In this document: positions 11,227 to 23,300 of the stretch, one piece after another | How positions within the stretch are numbered: the first letter of the stretch is position 1 | Layout of the letters: each line of letters starts with the position of its first letter | Assembly (NCBI GenBank): GCA_015501075.1 | Contig: JADNYJ010000241.1 | Coordinates: 1 to 52,698 of the forward strand | From: Gymnopilus junonius | Taxonomy: Eukaryota; Basidiomycota; Agaricomycetes; Agaricales; Galerinaceae | DNA length: 52,698 nucleotides | Reading direction: 5' to 3' | Made by a program: the position numbers and the translations under genes | Notes under the pieces: model-generated | Told to the model about the DNA's origin: nothing | What the model saw: the letters and a program-made list of their open reading frames with translations, nothing else | Database searches by the model: none

Positions 11227-11918
11227 CAGTGTTGTAACTAAGGGTTAGCCCTTAATAAGGTTTAAGACTTAAATCGATGTTAAGACTAAGGCTTAGTATC
11301 ATGCCGAGGTCGTTCTAACCCTTAGTTAAGCCTTAGAAAGTATGACTAATAATATATTATGTGATGGAGCAGTGCGCCGGTGATCAAAGCTGATCTTGGG
11401 TGCGATAAATCAAAATTTTATTCAACTCTCACTACTATGGGGAAAAGGCATCCCATCTTGCAATACTTCATTGCTGGGACCAGAGGGCATAAAGAGATCG
11501 ATAAGGATAAGCAGAGATGATGGGATCATAGATGAACTGCTTACACAGAAGAGGCCAGGTTGATGGAGCTACTTGCTGACGAGGAGGCTGATGAGGAAAG
11601 AATTCCCGATGATGGTGAGCTGGAGGGGTCGGGTGATGAATACTAGGGTCTATAGGTACTAGTTTGCCCTGTCCTGCTGTACCATCGGCATTATCGTTAT
11701 GCACAGCCAGGGAGCATGCTTCAGCAGGACTGGGCAGTAAGGTAGAGAGTGGAATTTGGCATCGTCAACGATAATATGAACCGTGCACGTGAATGCTTAC
11801 CAACCCTTATGTAAGCCTTAATAAGGCCTTAGATACAAATCTTAAATAAGACCAGTACTTAAGGTTTAAGGCTTAATGAAAATTTCGGGGGTTAATAAGG
11901 CCTTAGTTTACAACACTG
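11227..11918. mobile_element. Non-autonomous hAT-type element (MITE-like), 692 bp
   Basis: The ends are CAGTGTTGTAACTAAGG on the left and the reverse complement with one extra A on the right (CCTTAGTTTACAACACTG). The element is flanked by a perfect 8-bp direct repeat GACAATCT at 11219-11226 and 11919-11926. CAGTG ends with an 8-bp duplication are typical of hAT. Each terminus carries a subterminal array of AAGGCTTA/TAAGCCTT-type units. The interior has no transposase; a 78-codon His/Pro-rich frame (11468-11704, minus) is probably chance or a relic of the autonomous parent. Movement would depend on a transposase encoded elsewhere; the TIRs differ from those of the 4.7-kb hAT, so that element is an unlikely partner. 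Confidence 0.9.
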
Positions 11919-11926
11919 GACAATCT

Positions 11927-13862
11927 TCTCGAGACTCGGTACTGGTGACAGACAGCGATTCAGGCGACAGAGATGACTCCTGGGCTGATAAGATTTTTAA
12001 GTAGCATAGATGAAGCGTGCTAGTCCTAAAATTCTAAGCTTTCAAGAAGAAAATCACTGCACATCTTGTCCAGAAAGACGGTGACCAATTGGATCTATGA
12101 GCTTCAAAGTTCGACTGTACGCGCGTCGCGAGAGCTGACGCGTCACGGACTAGTCACAGGTACATATATTTGGCATTATTTTCCTGGACCTTCTGAACGA
12201 TGACTCCCGCTTCATCCCGTCTTCTAGCTTCATTCCGTCTTTCAGCTTTATCCCATTGCTATTCCCTCAGCCCCCCAGGTAATCTTCTTGTACCGCTTGT
12301 CTCCTAGGAATTCAAACTGCGGAAACCTTGTCCGAACCTTTTGCTTCGCTTAATTACTACCACAGCACTTGAAACATCTGGCAGCTGGTTCAGTGGTTAT
12401 GATCATGTTTACGTGCATGGAAGCCCCTCTGCTACTGGGTTTCGGAAGACTACCGGCGAAATTTGTGGTACGTTTAATGGCCATTGGTCATCATAATTTC
12501 TCTCTGTGTCATCTTTCTCCAACGTTATGGACAATCAGGTTTACCTAAACGGTTGGCTTCCTGCGTCCTTGTTAGCGGATCTTGCCAATGGCGGTGACGT
12601 CTGATCATGCTTGTATGTATCGTTCCCACTTGTATGATGTCTTCAACGCTACAATCGCTTGTGCATCTCAGCTTTCGTCGTTCTGACAGGTTTCTCTGAC
12701 TCGAGCGTTTTACCTTCTAATTGGAAGGTTGTAACCGTACCTACTTCCGTGAACTAACTCAAGGGGTTGATATTTGCACTCCGAAGGCAGCAATAACTCG
12801 GCCACAGCAAACTTTTGACAGTAGTCTTGACTCGTGCAGTTCATGGCCAATCGGAGGGGTTTATATTCCTGTGTGCTTTCCTTAGTAATAGCGGTGAAGG
12901 TTTTCATACTACCCTCGCCATGGTCCTTTACCCCGGGTTTCTGGTCCTTTTTCGCGATAAACCTGCTCTGCTTGTTCCGCTCAGACCTTTATGCTCTGCG
13001 CCAGTGTCGAACATTTCCCTTCTATTGCTGAGATAGGCTCATTCATTATACCCTTGCAGCTTCTAGACTCTGGATCGCGTTCGAGACTGTATACAATTTG
13101 TGTTCGCCTTTATGCTTCTCATGACTGTGCCAGAGCGGGGCATGCTAATATCACGATTAAATCAGTTCCTATTCCTGACTTGTGAGATCCGTGAACGGTT
13201 TCTATTCTGACATTTTACTTAAACACTTAAACGCGGTTAACGTTTCATGGTACGCCCACCTTGGTATCTTGCTCAAGTTTTCCGGATTTTCTGCACACTA
13301 AACCTCCTCTATTTCAATCGGATCTATACGTCGTACCTGTCCGCGCCGACGTTGGACAATTCAGCAATGCCAGTCACCTAGCATTTGTTATCCGCTCTAC
13401 AAGATGGCCAATCTTGCCTACGCCGTCATTGTTTTCAATTACACGAGGAGTGCTTCTCATTATTGAACCGTCGTAGTCCGGGCTTCTTGTGCTCAATCCG
13501 GAAATGTATTGTGCTATCGATCGCTATTTCTATGCTCTAGATCTTGTTTGACTTTGGTCGTGAAATATTTCGTCCTTATTACTTGCCGCCTTCCACAACC
13601 TTGTCAATCTGGTTGCACTGCAAAATATGCGTAATCCACTTAGCCTCGCCTTCGTGCTCCTATCTCTATAGCACCTTTGTTCCATTATCTCAACGTTTGC
13701 GTTTTCTTGCTACCGCCTACTCTGGTTGCATTACATAACCAATTTTAAGTTCTGGTGATGGAAGTCATGTGCGAAATCGAAGCCTGCCTCGCTTTTGACA
13801 CGACGTATCGGCGCTTGATAAGAGGCCCGAGCACTTTCCTTTCCACCACTACCAGCATTGCA
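11927..13862. other. Long gene-free stretch upstream of the coiled-coil/Cys-rich gene
   Basis: About 1.9 kb with only short frames on the plus strand and many T-rich, intron-like segments. No domain, repeat end or RNA gene was recognised. It may hold the promoter of the following gene plus decayed sequence. Confidence 0.45.
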
Positions 13863-15202
13863 ATGTTCCGCAATGCAAGTTGCACAAGAGTTGGGGGTGT
13901 TGGGAGTGATGGGAACCAGTGAGTCTTTTGCATCCGTACATCCGTTCTATTCAGTCTTCTGTCTTCACAGGCCAGCTCCTCAGAGGCAAAGCGAACGGGA
14001 GTATTTCTTCAGTTCCAACATCAGCTACGGAACGACCGAGTCGCCCCAGATTCACAAGGACCACGTTCAGATCACACACCGCATGTTAAAGAGGCTGTGC
14101 ACCTTTGTCATAGCCTCCTGGCTCGCGTTATTTTTATCTGGGTACTTCGCCAACGTCCCTATAAATTCTGCGTACCACGAAGGGCTCCGTCGTCTGTGGG
14201 CCAAGGAAGAGAATTATAGAGCAGTTACGAGGCAGGCTTGGACTGTGGAGGTGCGGAACCATGAGAATTTACGCCTTGGAATGCAGGAAGAACGGGTGAC
14301 AATGGATGAGACGCGCCGAGAATGGGCTCATGAACAAGAGGAGCAGCGGAATGCCATGGACGAGATGCGCCAAAATTGGAATCGTGAGCGAAAAGAGGAA
14401 GTGTTAGCAATGGACGAGATGCGTCGACAGTGGGCTCGAGAGCGAGAAGAAGAGCAACGCGAGAAACAGAAGAAAGAGAGGCAAACCAAGGAAGAGGAGG
14501 CGAGGAAACGAGGGACGATTTCATGGGAGGGTCTGGAAGCCGGCCATTGCTTGCGCTACGGAGTCAAAGAGTACACATCAACCCTTTCTCGTGTGCCACC
14601 GGGGTTCGACAGTATGGAGGAATGCTATAGGAAGCCAATGAGTATCCAAGGACGCGATTGGCTTCCTTCTCGATGCGAGGAGTTGGTAAGTAAAGTTTAA
14701 ATATGACGAATTGATCATAGTTCTGATCTTTTTCTTTAAAGGGCTTTTGCGGACGCGTTACTGGACATTGGGACGTCGATATCAATGAATCGTCCTGTAA
14801 GCCCTGGTGGGTCAACTATCAGGATAAGGGTGTTTCTCTTTCAATTACTCCGTTCTGATGCAAGGAACTGACTGGACCATCAGGGTTGTGTAGAATATGG
14901 CGTCCGGGTAAGTAATAAGCTACTATATTTGTTATTCGTTCCTGATCTTCGCTTCTCAGCGTTACGAAGCCTCATTGGAGAATCTCCACGATACCCGGAA
15001 CTGGGAGAACATATGTATGACAACGCCCATGACTATCAACGGCAGGTACCATAAGGGCCCTACTGCTTGTGCCAACTGGGTAAGTTTTGACTTTGAAATA
15101 TCTATTTGACATCGGGCTCACTAGCTTTTTTCGGAATAGGGACGCGGTGGCTTGTGGCCTTGGGGTATATGGCTTGTTGACGATAATTCTTGCCGCTCAT
15201 GA
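13863..15202 (+). CDS. Type-II membrane protein with coiled coil and nine-Cys C-terminal domain (uncharacterised family)
   Basis: Six exons (13863-13918, 13971-14685, 14742-14831, 14884-14907, 14960-15079, 15140-15202) give 355 residues. Residues 1-58 are polar, about 60-80 form one membrane segment (LCTFVIASWLALFLSGYF) preceded by KR, and about 90-200 form a charged coiled coil with near-repeats of the type AMDEMRxxWxRERxEE. The last 155 residues carry nine cysteines (212, 237, 254, 260, 276, 289, 314, 332, 353) in motifs such as GHCLRYGVKEY, SRCEE, GFCGRVTGHWDVD, SSCKPWW, NICMTTP and ACANWGRGG. The membrane topology suggests the Cys domain is lumenal or extracellular. ATG 13863 is chosen because only that frame joins the rest through the 52-nt intron. 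The exon 3 donor is used in the form that keeps DKG-GCVEYG in frame. I recall similar proteins without assigned function in Agaricomycetes; no activity is claimed. Confidence 0.82.
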
Positions 15203-15543
15203 TTAGTGTAACGAGGCAGGATCGGCGCTGAAGCTTTCAAAGTTGGACTGGGACCCGTGTGTTTTGGTTGTAGTTCTTGGTAAGGGTCTCCATGATGTAC
15301 GATACTGTATAAACATCCTTTATGATGATCTCCCTCTATGCCTAGAGAACGTTTAAGTAAACTCGCTTCGCTTGTAAAACTAACGTACAGCTTCAATGTG
15401 CGTCGGGTAATAGTATGGGTTTTGGAAGCCGGTCAGGTGATTTGCACTTGATTGCTTCGATAATCGATGACTGCGGTGCTGGTGGAGGTGTTCAAACATT
15501 CACAGCCTCCATCACGCTATAGTGCTAGCATAAAGTGCGGAAT
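15203..15543. other. Intergenic, 3' side of the coiled-coil gene and promoter region of the F-box gene
   Basis: No gene, repeat end or RNA was recognised. Both neighbours are on the plus strand, so the stretch must hold the terminator of the first and the promoter of the second. Confidence 0.5.
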
Positions 15544-17219
15544 ATGGACCAAGACTCACGGTAAGTCTACAAATGAATCCCAATATTACACTTTTAAGCA
15601 GCTTTTACAGGCAATCCAAGCACTGGACAACTTCGCCCTGCGTTCTATGTTCCTATGAGGTTGCTTTCTACACCTGTCATGATGCAACGGGAAATTCAGG
15701 ATGCGACTTGTGCGGCGAGATTACTCAACTCGAACGCCAAATTTTGGAGGCGAAGGAAGCCCTGAAGGCTATGACGAACCGCCATGGCGAGCTTCGAGAC
15801 AAGGTCAATCAAATGCACGGCCCATTCATTCACCGTCTTCCTCCTGAAATCACTTCATCTATATTCGAACTATGTGTCCCGACGACATTGCGAAATTCAA
15901 GTTGGGAGGAATTTGGGTCTCAAGGTATTAAGACCTGCCTCGAAACACCTCCTCAGACCTTGGGGCGTGTCTGTCGTTCCTGGAAAGAGATTGCATGGGC
16001 CACTCCTCGTCTGTGGACCGTCATTAAATTTGATCTAAATTTGCGGAAAGTTTCACCAGCTTGGGATGAGGTTGTGCAGGGTTGGCTTACTCGTTCGGGT
16101 CAACATCCACTTCATATACGACTTCGACTTACTTCCTCAATCCATGCTGAAGGGATTCAGCAAGTGCGCACAAAGTTTTCTCCTTCAATCGATATGATCA
16201 ATCAACATTCCAACCGGTGGTATCAGCTGGAACTGTTTCTTCCACCTTCCATTTTCTCACTTCTCCATACCGATCACTCCATTCTTCGAACCCTCGAAGT
16301 GTCAAGTATTTATTACAAATGCAATCAAGAGGGAATCATCAACATGAACGGTGCAGGTCCACAAGATCTGTTGCTGAAATTTACTCACCTCCAAAATGTA
16401 CAAATCTCATGGAATAACGTTACTCGAGGAATGCTTGATAACCTTCGAATGGACGAATGCGTGGAGTTACTTAGGCATGCCCATCAATTGACGTATCTTA
16501 AAGTTCACAGCATTCTCCCCATGTCAACAAGCGGTTTCCCAATTCCAGCCTCTCATGTATTGCATGATCGACTTCGCATGCTAAACATTGAATCTATGGA
16601 TGTTCCTGAATGGCCGATGAACCATTTCTTAACTTCTATCAGTCTTCCTTCTTTGCTGGAACTCTATGTCTGTGAGCCTCAATTACATTCAGAGGCGCTA
16701 CTCAGCTTTTTCTCCCAATCATCATGCCTTCTTATGAAACTCTGTATCAAAATGGTGGATATCAAAAATCATGAAGATGACAGGGTCATTGGGGTTTTAC
16801 AATCCTTGCCATCGTTACAAATATTTGAGCTGGAACCAGCCCCATCATGTCATTATAAACCCCATCTGCTTTTCCAGCACCTTGCCCAAACAACTACACC
16901 TCGTGATGATAATCCATTAGAACAGTTTCTGCCCAATCTCAAATGTTTCTATTTCCACACGACTAGCATCTCATGGGATCTCTTAGCTGACATCTTCGGG
17001 CCAGCCTCGGATTTTCACAACCCTCATCGTCGTCCTTTGAACAAAGTGCATATATATTTCTGACCCGACCGATATACCCACATTGCAAACAACTATATGG
17101 AACTCTTTCAAGTATACCGATTCATACGATTATTGGAAATGGGCGTGGATGTCAACATAAGCTATCCAGATCCTGATGATGGCATCTCTCATCTTGATCT
17201 TCGCTCCTTCATGGAATGA
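15544..17219 (+). CDS. F-box protein with N-terminal Cys pairs and coiled coil; in-frame TGA near the C-terminus
   Basis: A 17-nt first exon (15544-15560, MDQDS) joins through a 50-nt intron to a long exon from 15611. The frame runs to TGA at 17061-17063, giving 489 residues. N-terminal cysteines (16, 19, 28, 37, 40; CVLC and CDLC) precede a short coiled coil (about 41-73) and an F-box (about 79-142: FIHRLPPEITSSIFELC then LGRVCRSWKEIAWATPRLW). The rest is irregular leucine-rich sequence. This order is typical of the greatly expanded F-box families of mushrooms, whose members would bring targets to an SCF ubiquitin ligase; the target is unknown. After the TGA the same frame stays open for 51 codons to TGA 17217-17219 and reads like the usual family ending (MGVDVNISYPDPDDGISHLD), so the first TGA is probably a recent nonsense change. 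Confidence 0.8.
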
Positions 17220-18570
17220 TCCAAAAAGTACCATCTCAAGCCACTCCGAGACCAAGCTAGACCAGGAAATTTTTCCGACTCTGCTTCGGATGGGGAATCT
17301 GGTAACACCTTTATCCGTCTTATTTTGACCTTTGTTCATACCAATTTACAGAAATATCATCTACTAATGCAGTCAAAGAAGGATATTAAAGGATGGAGCG
17401 AGTGTTTTCTTCTTCTTTCATAACTAAAAATGTAACTTACTTGGAAAATGTCGCTGTTTATTCCATTCTATATTCTGCCAAAATTTATACCGGTGGATAG
17501 TGACTATTCTGGCACCTGTCAGATATTGGGATGACTGGTTTCTATCTATTTCTGCGAGGTTCAAGATCATTCAAAAGCCTAATATGCTGGACACTGTGAG
17601 GGTCACCCTCAGACTATCCCTGTATTTTTTGATCAGCGATGTACCGAACGAAATGCACGAGAATTATGGTGCCGCATGGCGCACCACTGCATCATTATCC
17701 GAGAGTCGGGCGCCAAGTGCCCAAATAATGAAGGTCCTCATTAAGCACATGGGCACATAACGACTCTCCCAAATTTCAAATGAGTTTGAAAATCAAATAT
17801 TCACATTATCTTCTAACATGCCATGCTGTTTCCGCGACTAGATGACTCATTCCGAAAGATCACCTGTAACTTTAAGCCGAACAACAGTCACCTTTTGCAC
17901 TTCCTGTACGTTGTGCACCGGATGGTCCTGCCCTCGGAAGAAAGGTAAATTGGCCATCGAAGGAAGTTAATGTAGTCATAAAAGTGTAATCTGCAGACAG
18001 AATTCACGTAGGATGACAGAAATCTGTTAGAAAGAGAAAAGGAAGACCAGATAATCATTTCTTTCCTTGTTTGCCATTTGTGCTTTGCAGGTGACGGTGG
18101 CGAAGTTGTTGTGCCACCCCAGCCCCTCGCCACACTTCAAGTTCGAACATATCTTTTATCATTCATTTAAGAAATCGACAACTTAATCATTGAACTATGC
18201 CCATGCCTTGTTATGCAAACTTTTTCAGATCAACAAGTTCACACCCTCATTGCTACTATCCCCTGGTACTCCCTGCCTTCGTACCCCCAATATATTCTAT
18301 GTAACTGGCTATGTAACTATCAAGCATAAATTAAATAATTGATTGCTAAGGTAGGACCTTGTAAAGTGTGCTGTAATGCGGCGCTCATGTGTAAATGAAA
18401 GTATACTGTACAAAGAAGGGCTTTTTTGAAACTAAATCTTTTGCGACAGCGGCGCAATAAAGATTGGGAAGTAAAAATTTACGTGAATGCTTCATGTCTC
18501 GAGTATTGATGTACACATGACACTGGTAAGGGTTGAACGTGGAACTACCGAGTATATTGGGTCCTGACCG
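17220..18570. other. Intergenic region, no supported gene
   Basis: Short frames on both strands (for example 17500-17760 plus, 86 codons) show no recognisable motif. Nothing else was seen apart from the promoter of the next gene at its right end. Confidence 0.45.
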
Positions 18571-18580
18571 TTTATAAAAA
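18571..18580 (+). promoter_or_regulatory. Candidate TATA box for the VapA/VapB-like gene
   Basis: TTTATAAAAA lies 85-95 bp before the ATG at 18665 and is followed by a pyrimidine-rich leader with CAACC and TTCATTCTCATC, a common fungal core promoter layout. Confidence 0.5.
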
Positions 18581-18664
18581 CCCTACATCGACGAGTGAGT
18601 TTCAACCAAGCGCAGCACCTAGACATCTTCAGTCTAAACTCACTTACCTTCATTCTCATCTTCA

Positions 18665-19433
18665 ATGTCCACACTGGAATATGAGGTCGCCGACCCAAAG
18701 GCTGCCCCTGTCGACAATAACTTATCTGACATCGAGAAAGAGCTGAAAGAGTGTGTGCTACCTGCCCGTGAAACGTTTGAGCGCTGACCACTAATCGTGT
18801 CCATTCTGAAGAAGGGGCCTCATAATACATTCCCAGAAGAGTATCATCGGTGGATTCGATGTATCTGGTCTCAACGACAAAAAAATTGCTGAGTGAGCTT
18901 CATTCCGAGTAACATGTGATGGGGTTCTTAAACCTTGACAATTAAATTACAGGATAAGGGAGCAACTCAAGTGTACCGAGGCCTTGGGCGGTTTGGCCGG
19001 GTTCGAGAAATGGCTGAAGGACACAAACTGTGGGAAGAATTCATTACAATCTCCCTTGGTGCAGGATATGGCCGTGTCAATTCCGAGGGCTATCGGACAG
19101 GGTACTAGAAACGCTCGCCATGCAGTCAACGTCAACCTGATGTTCGGCGCTGTCTACTTTACTCTTTCCGTTGACGTCATGAACACACCCATCTCAGGAA
19201 AAGGCACCGGTTGGGGTATTGGTTTAGGTTATATAGGTGCAATGGGGATGATTGAAGTTACTGGTCTATTATCGCAACTGGCCAAGGTCGATTCGTTCTA
19301 CACTTTCGGAGGGTCTGCCGGTGCCGGTGCTGGAGGTATAAGTTTCTCGGGTAATGGGACTCCCATCGCGGCCATCATATTTGGTGGGGCTGGCGTTGGT
19401 GGAGGTGTCGGCGGAGGTGGTTTCACCTTCTAG
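18665..19433 (+). pseudogene. VapA/VapB-like protein, first exon broken
   Basis: The second exon (18953-19433) is open and encodes about 160 residues: a helical part with GLAGFEKWLKDTNCG, then NARHAVNVNLMFGAVYF and GTGWGIGLGYIGAMGM, ending in a Gly-rich tail (GAGAGG, GGAGVGGGVGGGG). This resembles the beta-barrel Vap family first described in Rhodococcus, which also has fungal members; the assignment is from memory of the motifs. The first exon starts at ATG 18665 and reads 40 sensible codons, then meets an in-frame TGA (about 18785). Family-like sequence resumes shortly after in another frame (GGFDVSGLNDKKIAE) and is correctly phased with the second exon. No GT-AG intron I tried restores the frame, so one or more indels are likely. 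The fungal role of the family is not established. Confidence 0.6.
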
Positions 19434-20310
19434 TAAGTTCGATTTTGCTGTCTAATATGTCTATTGTTTATCTCAAGCATTACTTCTTAGCGGTGCATAG
19501 TCCTAACGGATAAACTAGAACCTTCCACATACTGGAGTCAGTGTTGACCAATGGGCTGTCGCTAGCCCATATCTTGTTTTGAACTCATCCTTGGCAGGTA
19601 AAATTGTCCTATATAAATTGATAAATCTTTATTTTGGTCGATATCAACAATGGTTTGGGGATGCTGTAAGGCGGAAACAGTGTGCACGATTCTTACCTCT
19701 ACGCATTCATCCTAGCATAAGACCACCGCCGTTCGAAAGAAATTTGATGAAGAAGGTCTGAGGAATTATTTCCTGTTATACGGGATGGCGAGAATGGCAC
19801 CAACGGTATCATAAAGACGGAGAGAGCGAGCTATACGCAGAATAATGAGCACCCAAGCATTGCAACGGTTAATTAAAGGTTAGATACAGAGCTCTGACCC
19901 GGCGATGTGCGAATCAAGAATTAAATGCTCGGTGGCAATAGCCTCACTGCGAGTCACAATTTCGAACTACAAACAGCCCTTTGAGAGAACTGAAGCGACA
20001 GCCGTAATTACAATCATGAGGCAAAACAAGACAGAAACGTAGAGTTACCAGGTGGACTATTATTCGGGAGCTAGATTCGTTGAACGATGCTCAGTGCAAT
20101 GCCACCGGGAACGAAAGGGATAAATGGCCTTCTAGTGAGGGTAAGCAGTATGAGTACCAAGTGGTCGAGAGCTAGAGTCGAAAACGAAGAAAATTCAAGT
20201 TCACAGAATTGAACCATAATGACCAAGAGAACAACGCCACATCTCTAGGATTAGCGGCAATTTTGGAAGGAAAGAATAGGTAGCAAGTACAGAAGTGGTA
20301 GTCGTTTGGG

Positions 20311-20366
20311 AATTGATGACGTTGACTGTACAGTTGAGTGGGAAGGGCCGAAACGCTTATCTCAGC
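20311..20366 (+). repeat. Copy 1 of a diverged duplicated segment
   Basis: The block contains ATGACGTTGACTGTACAGTT and AAGGGCCGAA and matches the block at 24375-24427 with a few substitutions, including a shared CTGTACAGTTGA core. The similarity seems to extend weakly into flanking sequence. Confidence 0.5.
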
Positions 20367-23300
20367 CGGCTTACCCATCATCCCGTCATCCGTCTTCCTG
20401 CTGTCAACTGGTCGCATGACGCGCTCATCTTCCCGCCTCTCCTTTGAAGCTCAATAAAGACTCTAATAAGAAGCATTTGAGTCCGTCCTGACCCTTTTTT
20501 TATCCCTAGATATGCCTCACCGGTCCTGTCATAACTCATAATTCGGTCCAGGTTAGCGCTGCCAACTCTATGTGTATTCCTTGACCAAATTTCTACAACG
20601 GACGTTCTCTTCTGCCTTGACGACGTGTCCAACAGGCTAGACGCACTGTATAAAGGTCTGCGGAGAGGATAATGAGGGTTACACGTCGTCTTCAGAGGTG
20701 TCGTATCATTGTAAGCGCTCCATCTAGGCGTTCTTTATGCACCTTCCACGTACTCTCTATTTCCTCGATCAGGATGGTCATCGCTTGTTAGGTATTCATA
20801 TCAGGACTTTGAATTTTTTTGCCAGGCAAGTCCTTTATGTGTATCGTTGATTCCGTCTTTATCCACGCGTTCAAAGTTTATGTCCATGTTTACGGCAAAA
20901 ACACTCTATGCGACTAACTTCCGACGGCGTTTTCGGGTCCTGGTGCTGCTTTTTTGAACTGCGACTAGTATTTCGAAATGTCTATCTCCTATGAAGGTAT
21001 ATTTCTCTCTTGGCTCATCTCGTCTTCCTGCCCACCCTTTTCGCGCGCCAAAGACGTCTCTCGCATGTCAATTGGTCGCTCTTTTGAGCTTGCGTCTCTT
21101 ATCTGCGTCTTCCTGCTGCGTCGTGTTGACAAATTATGGGCTGGAGCTGACACTGTGTCCCTGTACCTCTTCTTCACCACCTCCAATAAAAGTATCACAA
21201 CAACTTTCCTTATCGGTCCAGTTTCTAACTAGTCTCGTATTCCTTCTGATGGAATGGCTCACTTGCTCATGCCAATGCCGATCGATATTCTGAGGGGGTC
21301 AAGCCCGTGTTGTTTTGGGAATATACTTTGGTCGGACTTCAGAATCTAAATTCTATTGATTGGTTCACAGTGGCCTGCTAATGGCTCTATGTCGACCAAT
21401 GTGGCGCTGTCGTCGAGAGTCCGGTCTAAAACTTGCTCCTTCCGGCATCTTCACGACAGTCTGAGCTGGAAAACATATACTTTGATGACCCCAATACGCT
21501 GACACGTCATCTGTCTCTGGGTGTGGGTCTGGAACCCATATGGCTGCGCTCAACACAGGTGTCGTGTGCATAGCAGCCGTATCTTTCAGCTCCAGTCTAT
21601 GAAAGAAAGGAATGGACTTTAATTTTTCTCTGCCTCTTTGTATTCTTTTATTCAGCAAGTCGGCTCGCACGAGTTCGATATTTGATTCATTGGCGCAATT
21701 ACTATCGGCGACCCTACTGAATCTTGGCTTTCTTGGCTTGTATTCCCTTCCCGGAGGTTCAGGATCAATCTACCCCCTAACACGCTGGAAATCGCTCCAG
21801 AAAAGCCAGCGGGTATGTTCGGCGACAGATTCTGTACATTTAGAGAGTGAGTATAGCGAGGTGAAATGCAGAATAAGATGGTTTACGTACCTGGTCCACA
21901 TACGAGATAACCAAGTAGGCTAGGTACGTTGATCCAATTCTAAACGACTCGTGAGAGGCTTTGCTGTCTTCCATACCGATGAAGAATTTGATCCGAGCAT
22001 GCGTGTGTGTGAGAATTCATTACGAAAATTTCAATGTTGACCTCAACCACCATCATTGCTGTACCGCACCCCATCACCCTGTCACTTATTCCTTTTGACA
22101 ATGAACTAAGACGTATGCTGCCTCAAGTGCACTGATATTTGGAAATGAACATCTGGGGTATATGTGCGTAATCTCACATATCTTCGTATGTTAGGCCCCC
22201 GGTATCGAAATCATTGATCAGATCTGATAGTGCCTTATCAAGTCGAATCGTCCTGAAGGATGAGGCCAGCTCGACTTTTCCGTCGTCACTGCTGAAGTTG
22301 AAGTGCTGAGTCTTATTCCTTTTCTATTCATTTTCGGTTCTCCCTTGGTCGAACACGCATGCTTCTACGCACCTGTGGAATGTTAAAATTGATGGCATCT
22401 ACGATGTTTGAAGTTTCCATATTTGATCCTCGTTGAGGGACAAGAATGACTCTGCTTTTGGTGTTACCATTGGTCATTGGCGATGACGATATGTGATGGA
22501 GCGAGGAAGCAGCCTGCAGTGAGTTTTTCCATTTATTTGTATATGCGTGCGATTTTTCTTCTTTTCATTGAACTCGTCCACACGCCATTACGAAGAAGCT
22601 TTGCTTTGAATCGACCTTCGACTTTCCACCTTCCTTGATAACTCATCTTTACGCTGCTATTCCTCCTTGTGTTAAACCTACTTTGGTCATGGATTCATCA
22701 TCTTAATCTGTTCGACGAGCGCGGTTTTATCTAGATCGCTTGGACGAAATGAGTGTATGGAGGAGGATGACCTCTCATGGAAACACTTGGAGTTGGGCGA
22801 TTGGTAGAGAATGATCCTAGGGATCGAGGTTGGAATGAGCGATGTTATTTATTTCTTGGTTCCAGCAGTCGTAGGTGCAGGGGCGCATAGACGGAGCACC
22901 TGGAACTGTAAAGCATCGTTCTGGCTGGATGATCTTCCTTTTGACTCTTTTCTTTAACTCCATGCTTGGGTTGACCTTTTCTGTGGTGACCATCATGTCA
23001 CACCTTCAACCTGCTTCCTGGAGATCTCAATTTCCTTTGACGCCTGCTGGTAGCTTGTCCTCCAGAAATCATGGGAGTAGTTCCCATGTCAGATGTTAAC
23101 ACCACTGGGTTAGGAAGACTTTATCTACCAGGATCAGTGTGTAGTGCAAATTTCAAGGTTTCATTTCTTGATCCTTGCTTCCTCCTTTTCTCCCCTTGGA
23201 TAGGCTGGAATGTAAAGCCTCATTGAACTTTCTGAACTTTTTCTTCGCATCATTTCCATACTGGGTTCGACCCGTTTTTACTCTGTTCAACCTGCTTTCC

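Noticed and set aside
11468..11704. His/Pro-rich minus-strand frame inside the MITE as a gene
   Set aside because: Short, no motif, entirely inside a non-autonomous element.
12181..13740. Plus-strand short frames upstream of the coiled-coil gene as additional exons
   Set aside because: Frames are 60-75 codons long, overlap one another and show no similarity to the paralogous locus.
13873..13970. Unspliced start at ATG 13873 for the coiled-coil/Cys-rich protein
   Set aside because: The stretch contains a well-formed 52-nt intron; splicing it connects ATG 13863 to the main frame. The unspliced reading is possible but less likely.
15573..15610. ATG at 15573 as the start of the F-box protein
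   Set aside because: It lies inside a good GT-AG intron; the 17-nt exon at 15544-15560 joins the downstream frame and gives a sensible start.
17500..17760. 86-codon plus-strand frame after the F-box gene
   Set aside because: No motif and no splice or promoter context; likely chance.
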